Source: Henckelia pumila (taxonomy: Eukaryota; Streptophyta; Magnoliopsida; Lamiales; Gesneriaceae). From it: DNA of 64,000 nt. Positions 57,654-64,000 of this stretch are shown piece after piece (position 1 is the stretch's first letter; each line of letters begins with the position of its first letter). Below the pieces are notes generated by a model that worked only from the letters and a program-made list of their open reading frames with translations, did not search any database and had not been told where the DNA came from. Made by a program: the position numbers and the translations under genes. Location: NCBI RefSeq assembly GCF_033568475.1, contig NC_133123.1, positions 157,743,753 through 157,807,752 on the forward strand, read 5' to 3'.

Positions 57654-59519
57654 TGTAAGAGTGGGTGCCCAGTGAGCCAACTGTGTGGCTATGGGCTTTG
57701 ACGACTCTTTGTATAAACAATCTCTTGTTTAATATTATTTACACTTTTATGGCAATGACTTTATATTACTTCATATTGTTATATTGTGATATACTATTGT
57801 TGTTTTGATAAAGACCTTGAATATACTATAGTGTATGTAAGATGTGGTAGAACATGGAGATGTCTATCATGAAATACATCTTATAGTCACTGTATGTTCT
57901 AAAACCGTTCCTAGTCGATTGAGCCGTCCGATAATAAGGATAAGGATCGCTCGAGTTTGAGACTAGCATTTGCGATGCGGAGTACCACGTTTCATTGGTA
58001 GGGAACATGGAGATGTTCGAAGCATGCAAATGGATATTCATAGGATGAATAATCGAACTACCCTATCCGGACTTTCCAAGTGGTTATCACTTATCGAGTG
58101 GATTAAGTCCGCGGTTTTGGTTGTACACCATTAGTCCTTACGACTTGAAACATCATGGAGACTCTATATGCTAGTGCTGTGCTTTGACTCGTTTACCGAC
58201 TCTATGGGGGTCATCAGGTGTCGAGATTGGGTACAGTTACGACACATATAGGAGTCAATGCATTGTTGTCAAGGATTCACCACATACTTGCGAGTGTGGA
58301 TATCCTATGCGATCTGAGGAGATATTAGTGTGATAAATCTCTGGCCAGAGTAATTGATGTGATTTAAGAAATGGTTTCTTAGTAGCACATGCGATGTCAC
58401 TAATTTGATCTTCAAGATGTATTGCATAGTTATCGAATCTTGAGCGACTCTCGATATACCAATGGTTGTTGATTCGATCGGGATATATGGATGAAGGGAC
58501 CGTACTGTACGCTAACCAAAATCTACTGGTTCTTGTAGGCACTATCAGTGATACCTAGGGAATCATGGGGCGATGTTGCTAGGCGCTTTACCATGATTCG
58601 TTGGGCAAGTCGGAAAGTGTTGTTCCGAGTCACAAGGAGTTGTGAGCCCACGGCTAGCTGTATCCCTGAACCATTGAGGGTCACACAGTGTAATGGAGTT
58701 TTAATCCCCGTTGAGATAGTTAAATTTAAAGAGTTAAATTTAATGAACTAAGGAGTTGGACTTCTTAATTAAGAGTAAGGGAGTAGGGTTTCCTAAAATG
58801 ACATAGGGATGGACATTTTTGGAAACCACTGAATTCGGATTCAGGAAAATTTATTTTGACTTTAAAACGTGCAGAAATGGTTTCTGTGCACATTGGTGAA
58901 ATCGTTTCATCAATCGGAGTCACGATGAATTTTATATTAATTTCTGAACGAGCGGGCTTTGCTTGTCGGGCCCCAGCTTATGATTAATGGGCCCTAAGGT
59001 GTTAGTGGCCTGCATTATAAATAAGTTATTTCAGTACAGAAATTACACACAACAGGTCATAATTTTTGAGAGCAAAAATCGAAAAACCCTAGCTCTCTCA
59101 AATAATATTTCGGCCGCCCCCTTGCTCTGTCACAGAGAAATTCCGGTCTGTGATTTTGAATCACAGTAAGGAATAACGAATCAAATTCGTGTATTCTCTT
59201 CGCAGAAAACTTCTGATAGATTTTCTAGTGCAATCTATCAGAGGGATTAAACCTCTGTTCGTGGACCTGATTGAAGGCGTTCATCGGTTCCAGGGAGAGA
59301 CAACAAGAGCAGAATTGTTCTGTTGGTGTCCATTAATCTCGTTGCGAGATTTGAGGTAAAATTTATTTAATTGTTATTTAAATTTTACACAAACAATAAT
59401 TCAATCGTTGTATGGTTGATACCCACACCATGGAATCGTTCCATGAGAAAATTTTTAAACTTCCGCTGCACCGGGTATCAATCGTTTAATTGGTCTGGGA
59501 ACTCGCCAGTTCTACAACA
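57654..59519 (+). repeat. 3' LTR of the nested Copia
   Basis: Same length as the 5' LTR and practically identical. Confidence 0.96.
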
Positions 59520-60319
59520 CCATCGGCTAGCTCTCCAGCCAGATCACCATCACCACATCATCGTGAGTCTAGCCCGGTTTCACCAAGAAATGACCCACAA
59601 GGGCAAATGCTTCAGACTGATGATTCTTTGATTGACGCCATGGCCGCAGCTCTAGATCATACCTTGATTAATAGGCTACATGAGCTCACGCAAACGGTTA
59701 GGTCCTTCTCTCAAGACATCACTAACTCCTCCTTCTCCGTTGATAATTCACGCCAGACGATGATTCGGCATTTCGAGACCGTGTCTCGAGACCTTGCTCG
59801 TATGACCACAGAGATCACTAATCATCATCGCACTCAAATCAACACGCTCTCTACCGTCTCCGAACAAGTTATCCGATCCGAAAACCGCCTTCATAAGCAG
59901 TTGAATGATCGGATGGACACTATGCAAGCCACTCTACTTGCTCAAATCGATGCAAAAATAGACACTATGCAAGCCTGCCTTGGCACTCAACTCACTGAGG
60001 TCATCCTTCGACTCAACCAAGGTGATGCCAAAAAGGGGGAAGAAGAGCAACGTAGAGCAGCAGAGGCAAGAAGACGTGAAGAAGAGTCCAGAAGAAAAGA
60101 AGAAGCCGACAGAAGAAGAAGAGAAGGCGATAGGTCAGGAGGAGCCAGTTGGTTCAAAAGATGAACAACTTATCTCTTCTTTACTTATCGCAGCTGCATT
60201 TTTTGTTTTTCTCTGTAGGTGTAATAAAAATGCCTATTGTACTTAATGAAATTCATTATCTCAATGAAGTTCATTTTAATGCTTTCATATTGTTCTTGGA
60301 GCACTTAAGTTTTGTCATC

Positions 60320-60336
60320 ACCAAAAAGGGGGAAAT
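60320..60336 (+). promoter_or_regulatory. Polypurine tract of the Sirevirus-like element
   Basis: CCAAAAAGGGGGAAAT directly before the 3' LTR. Confidence 0.85.
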
Positions 60337-61814
60337 TGTTGAATCCGATATTTTGGTGATAACAAACAACAACTCATTGTATAGGAATGTGCTGCCAACG
60401 ATTGTATTTCAGGAATCTACTACAACTTCTACTGGAAGCTTGTCAACCGCCCCTGCTCTCGACCGGCTGAAGACACAAGGATAAATCTCTACCGGAAGCT
60501 TGTCAACCGCCTATGTCTCTCGATCGGCTGAAGTCACAAGCCTATCGACTGGCTATCAAAACCAGCAGAGGATAAATCTATCTACCGGAAGCTTGTCAAC
60601 CGCCTTTGCTCTCAACCGGCTGAAGTCACAAGCCTATCGACTGGCTATCAAAACCAGCAGAGGATAAATCTCTACCGGAAGCTTGTCAACCGCCTTTGTC
60701 TCTCGACCGATTGAAGTCTCAAGCCTATCGACTGGTTATTCAAACCAGCAGAGGACAAATATCTCTACCGGTAGAATGCCAACTGCCTATCTAGATATCT
60801 CGAGACAAGTACCTGTGACAAGATGTTCTTTGCAGGATCCTTTATTAAAAGCAGAACCGGCGTATCAGAAGATTTGTTGACTCCTGCAATCGAGACAACA
60901 GGTTGCACCAAAATGGCAAAAACACAGAATGACTACAGATAAAGCATTCGACCGTTTATTCCAGTTTTGGACCCTGGAAGTTGTCTGCAGTGTACGATCT
61001 TCATGCAGAATCATCAATGCATTTATGAGCATTAAATGTGCATTCAATGCAACATCAGAACGTTCAAAATAAAGACGTTGATGATTGACCTATATAAAGG
61101 GAAGATTGCTCAAGAAACAGAAAAGTGAAAACGGTGAGAGACAAGCAATTCAGAAAAATATCAATCAACTCAATCACTTGAATAATATCAGAAGTCCTGA
61201 TCTGATATACTTGAGCACACTTACAAGATCATTCATTTTGCTGCTCAAATAAACCCTCGCCTACAGTTCACATATCTGATCGTCAAGGATCATCCTAGGG
61301 TTTCCAAGCCTCTCGACCGCTCTGCAGTTTGAGAAGCTCAATTCAACTATACTCATTGTTGAAGAGACTTGAAGCTACTCTGAAAGCTTCCACCAGTCTG
61401 ATAAGAACTGAGAATCTTATCTGTGTAAATCTAGGAGTTTCGGATTAGGCATTGGATAAGTCCTAAGTCTGAAGTGGGTGTATTACAAGACGTTGTAATA
61501 ACCAAAGTCTTCTAGTGAATTCCTTCCTAAGTGGAAGAAGGGGAGACGTAGAAGGATTAAGCCTTCGAACTTCCATAAAATCGTGCTTTAGCCTTTACTG
61601 CCATTTATCTTACATCCTGCTCATACATTGCATTATAAACTTTGCATCACTAAAACCTCTGAACTATTTTCGCACTATTTAAGTTGTTCAAAACGTTTTA
61701 GAAGTTGAGAAAACCGATTAAGTGAACTAAACCTCGCTTGATCATTTTGAAGAAAAAGAAGATAAGTTTCAGAGTGTATTCACCCCCCCTCTACCCTCTG
61801 AACCGATCCCAACA
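60337..61814 (+). repeat. 3' LTR of the Sirevirus-like element
   Basis: Same sequence and internal repeats as the 5' LTR. Most of the differences seen are C/T or G/A at CpG, for example within the CGACCGG motifs. Confidence 0.95.
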
Positions 61815-63820
61815 ATATATATATGAAAATACACACAAGCCTAAATAAATGGGATGAAATGAATATATTTTTTTTACCTTGGACAAGAAAATATTTATGT
61901 TGTTTATTAATTCTTTTAAATTTTCAAATTCTTTTACCGATTTATCCCTATTAAATACATATTATTAACTACTTGTATAAGTATTTTATTTTATTATTAT
62001 TAATTGATTCTATTAGCCTAATATTATAATGTAATACAAATATGAACATAAAACTAAGTTATAATCATACTCTCTATGTCACACTTATTTAAATTAGATT
62101 AATTTTTTATATGTCTCAATTATATAGTCTAGTTTTCATATTAAATATCATATATCTTACTCTTTTAACAATTTATCCCTATTAAATTCATATTATTAAC
62201 TACTTGTATAATTATTTTATTTTATTAAAATTTCATTAAATAAGGGCAAAATGAGAAATTTCTTTACAAAATTTACTTTTTCAAACACTTTCTTAATATA
62301 TATATATGAAAATACAAAAAGCTTAAATACATGGGACGAAATGAGTATATTTTTTTACCTTGGATAAGAAAATATTGATGTTGTTGATTACATTTGTAGT
62401 CCCTAAAATTTTCAAAAATATTAGGCAAAAATATTAATTTTTAAATGAAAAATGATAATAACTAAAGTGAAACAAAATTAAATATTAAAAATTAAATATT
62501 TAAATTAATATAATAATTTTTTAGTTTAAGAAATGAATTAAATTTAACAATTAATCTAATTTGAATAATAAATAAATGGACACAAAATTAAGATAAATTT
62601 CAATTAATAACTTTTTTAAATTTAAGACATGAATTAAATATTAAAAATTAATATACCTTGAATAAATAAATGAACAAAAATTAATTACTCTTGACTAATC
62701 TAGAAAATGAAATGAAAAACCTAAAAAATATTGGAAATGACAAAAATATTTAATTAATAGTAATAGTATATATGATAAAAGGGGCAAATTAAAGAATTCA
62801 CAATTGGAACTCCTATATTTATAAGAGTAATAGATAACTTTTTTTAAATTTAAGACATGAATTAAATATTAACAATTAATATACCTTGAATAAATAAATG
62901 AACAAAAATTAATTACTCTTGATTAATCTAGAAAATGAAATGAAAAACCTAAAAAAACATTGAAAATGACAAAAATATTTAATTAATAGTATGTACGATA
63001 AAAAAGGGCAATTTAGAGAATTCACAATTGAAACTCATATATTTATAAGATTTAGATAGATTATTTAATTTACATTTATTTTTTATACGTCTCAATTATA
63101 TAGTCTAGTTTTCATATTAAATATCATATATCTTACTCTTTTAACAATTTATCCCTATTAAATTCATATTATTAACTACTTGTATAATTATTTTATTTTA
63201 TTAAAATTTCATTAAATAAGGGCAAAATGAGATATTTCTTTACAAAATTTACTTTTTCAAACACTTTCTTAATATATATGTGAAAATACAAAAAAACCTA
63301 AATACATGGGACGAAATGAGTATATTTTTTTTTATCTTGAATAAGAAAATATTGATGTTGTTGATTACATTTGTAGTCCCTAAAATTTTCAAAAATATTA
63401 GTCAAAAATATTAATTTTTAAATGAAAAATAATAATAACTAAAGTGAAACAAAATTAAATATTAACAATTAAATATTAAAATTAATATAATAATTTTTTA
63501 GTTTAAGAAATGAATTAAATTTAACAATTAATATACTTTGAATAATAAATCAATGGACACAAAATTAAGATAAATTTCAATTAATAACTTTTTTAAATTT
63601 AAGACATGAATTAAATATTAAAAATTAATGTATTTTGAATAAATAAACGAACAAAAATTAATTACTCTTGACTAATCTATAAAATGAAATGAAAAACCTA
63701 AAAAAATATTGGAAATGACAAAAATATTTAATTAATAGTATGTATGATAAAAAAGGGCAAATTAGAGAATTCACAATTGGAACTCATATATTTATAGAGT
63801 AATATATATTTATAAGAGAA

Positions 63821-63857
<37 letters not shown>

Positions 63858-63861
63858 ATAT
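61815..63861. repeat. AT-rich tandem units of about 976 bp (right half of the Helitron-like tract)
   Basis: The phrase TTAAATATCATATATCTTAC occurs at 62141 and 63117. The following 700 bp are repeated in the same order, including TTAAGGGCAAAATGAGA-like and TGTAGTCCCTAAAATTTTC phrases. A piece of the same unit precedes the Sirevirus insertion at about 40545-40713. The phrase GAATTCACAATTG recurs at about 62795, 63020 and 63768. No coding capacity. Confidence 0.85.
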
Positions 63862-64000
63862 ACATGTTTTGATATAGTAATTGATATGCATGTTTTGTAT
63901 CTTTTACTGGGAATTGTATTCTCATCGGATTTATCCGATTGTTGTCTTGTCTTTGTATGTGTGCTTGGCGACAGGTGGGGCAAGACCGAGTCAGAGATCG
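63862..64000 (+). mobile_element. Probable continuation of the Gypsy-type LTR
   Basis: Composition changes abruptly from AT-only to mixed sequence ending in GGCGACAGGTGGGGCAAG, a phrase I associate with the distal part of LTRs that begin TGTAACACCCCG. It is probably the right part of the LTR begun at 37636; the window ends inside it. Confidence 0.45.

Larger units (their letters stand above)
49971..59519 (+). mobile_element. Young nested Copia LTR retrotransposon
   Basis: 9549 bp with target duplication CCATC (49966-49970 and 59520-59524). LTRs of 1866 bp each with one difference noticed (T at 50019, C at 57702). Contains a Met-tRNA-type primer site, a long structured leader, gag-pol and a polypurine tract. 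It is the youngest insertion of the nest, because it splits the env-like ORF of the Sirevirus-like element. Confidence 0.96.
47854..60164 (+). pseudogene. Env-like third ORF of the Sirevirus-like element, split by a nested Copia
   Basis: Starts at the ATG at 47854 and reads to 49970, where the nested Copia begins. After the second CCATC target copy it resumes at 59525 and ends at a stop at 60162-60164. The two parts, 2117 and 640 nt, add up to 2757 nt, exactly 919 codons, so the frame was open before the insertion. The first 230 residues form a folded domain seen in Sirevirus env-like or plant 'retrotransposon ORF3' proteins. The middle is Ser/Thr/Pro-rich; the end is a coiled coil followed by a Glu/Arg-rich helix. 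No clear transmembrane segment is visible, which argues against a true envelope. Function unknown. Confidence 0.85.
40714..61814 (+). mobile_element. Sirevirus/Maximus-type Copia LTR retrotransposon with env-like ORF
   Basis: 21.1 kb including a nested element (11.5 kb without it). Target duplication ATATA (40709-40713 and 61815-61819). LTRs of 1479 and 1478 bp, Met-tRNA primer site, gag-pol, a third ORF after pol and a G-rich polypurine tract. The order and the extra ORF place it in the SIRE/Maximus lineage. It is inserted in the Helitron-like tract. Confidence 0.93.
38996..63861 (-). mobile_element. Helitron-like AT-rich element interrupted by retrotransposons
   Basis: On the minus strand the tract ends with a perfect 6-bp-stem hairpin (ACGTGC, loop AAC, GCACGT; 39008-39022), a 9-nt spacer and CTAG followed by T (38996-38999), the classic Helitron 3' end. 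The other end is near 63820-63861 but its TC terminus was not resolved. No Rep/helicase gene exists, so it is non-autonomous. Removing the nested Copia leaves about 3.8 kb. Confidence 0.5.

Overview
This window is plant nuclear DNA. It is AT-rich, has introns and is full of transposons. A C2H2/EAR zinc-finger repressor, an acetylajmalan-esterase-like GDSL gene, an R1-like coiled-coil NLR, a Sirevirus-type Copia element and an endogenous pararetrovirus together suggest a eudicot, probably an asterid (perhaps Lamiales). The species is an inference and cannot be fixed from the sequence.

Only three host genes look functional. They are a C2H2 zinc-finger repressor (818-1894, minus), a short-form tRNase Z with eight exons (27331-30384, plus) and a CC-NBS-LRR resistance gene (32381-35092, minus). 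A fourth, a five-exon GDSL esterase (3592-5550, minus), keeps all its catalytic blocks but carries two frameshifting deletions. A small broken copy of tRNase Z intron/exon sequence lies at about 10.9 kb.

From 6.2 to 17.4 kb are two complete, almost identical Mutator-like elements (MULEs). They point towards each other, each has its own perfect 10-bp target duplication, and each encodes the same intact 804-residue transposase. Between them lies a 1.3-kb element with doubled terminal inverted repeats. Small MITEs sit at 2.1, 3.1 and 18.4 kb.

From 19.2 to 27.1 kb a decayed endogenous caulimovirid (order: coiled-coil/coat protein, movement protein, protease, reverse transcriptase-RNase H, last ORF, promoter) lies between diverged inverted repeats that are themselves bounded by a 12-bp direct repeat. 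This suggests a pararetrovirus trapped inside a TIR element.

From 36 to 64 kb is a nest of transposons. An old Tnt1-like Copia fragment is cut by a Gypsy-type LTR; that LTR is split by an AT-rich, Helitron-like tract; the tract holds a 21.1-kb Sirevirus-like Copia (40714-61814, TSD ATATA) with an extra env-like ORF; and that ORF is split by a younger 9.5-kb Copia (49971-59519, TSD CCATC). The leader of the youngest element contains the strangest feature of the window: about 240 bp of extreme GC content built from nine back-to-back hairpins, mostly with 2-5 nt loops, followed 230 bp later by a second series of AT-only hairpins with 3-nt loops.
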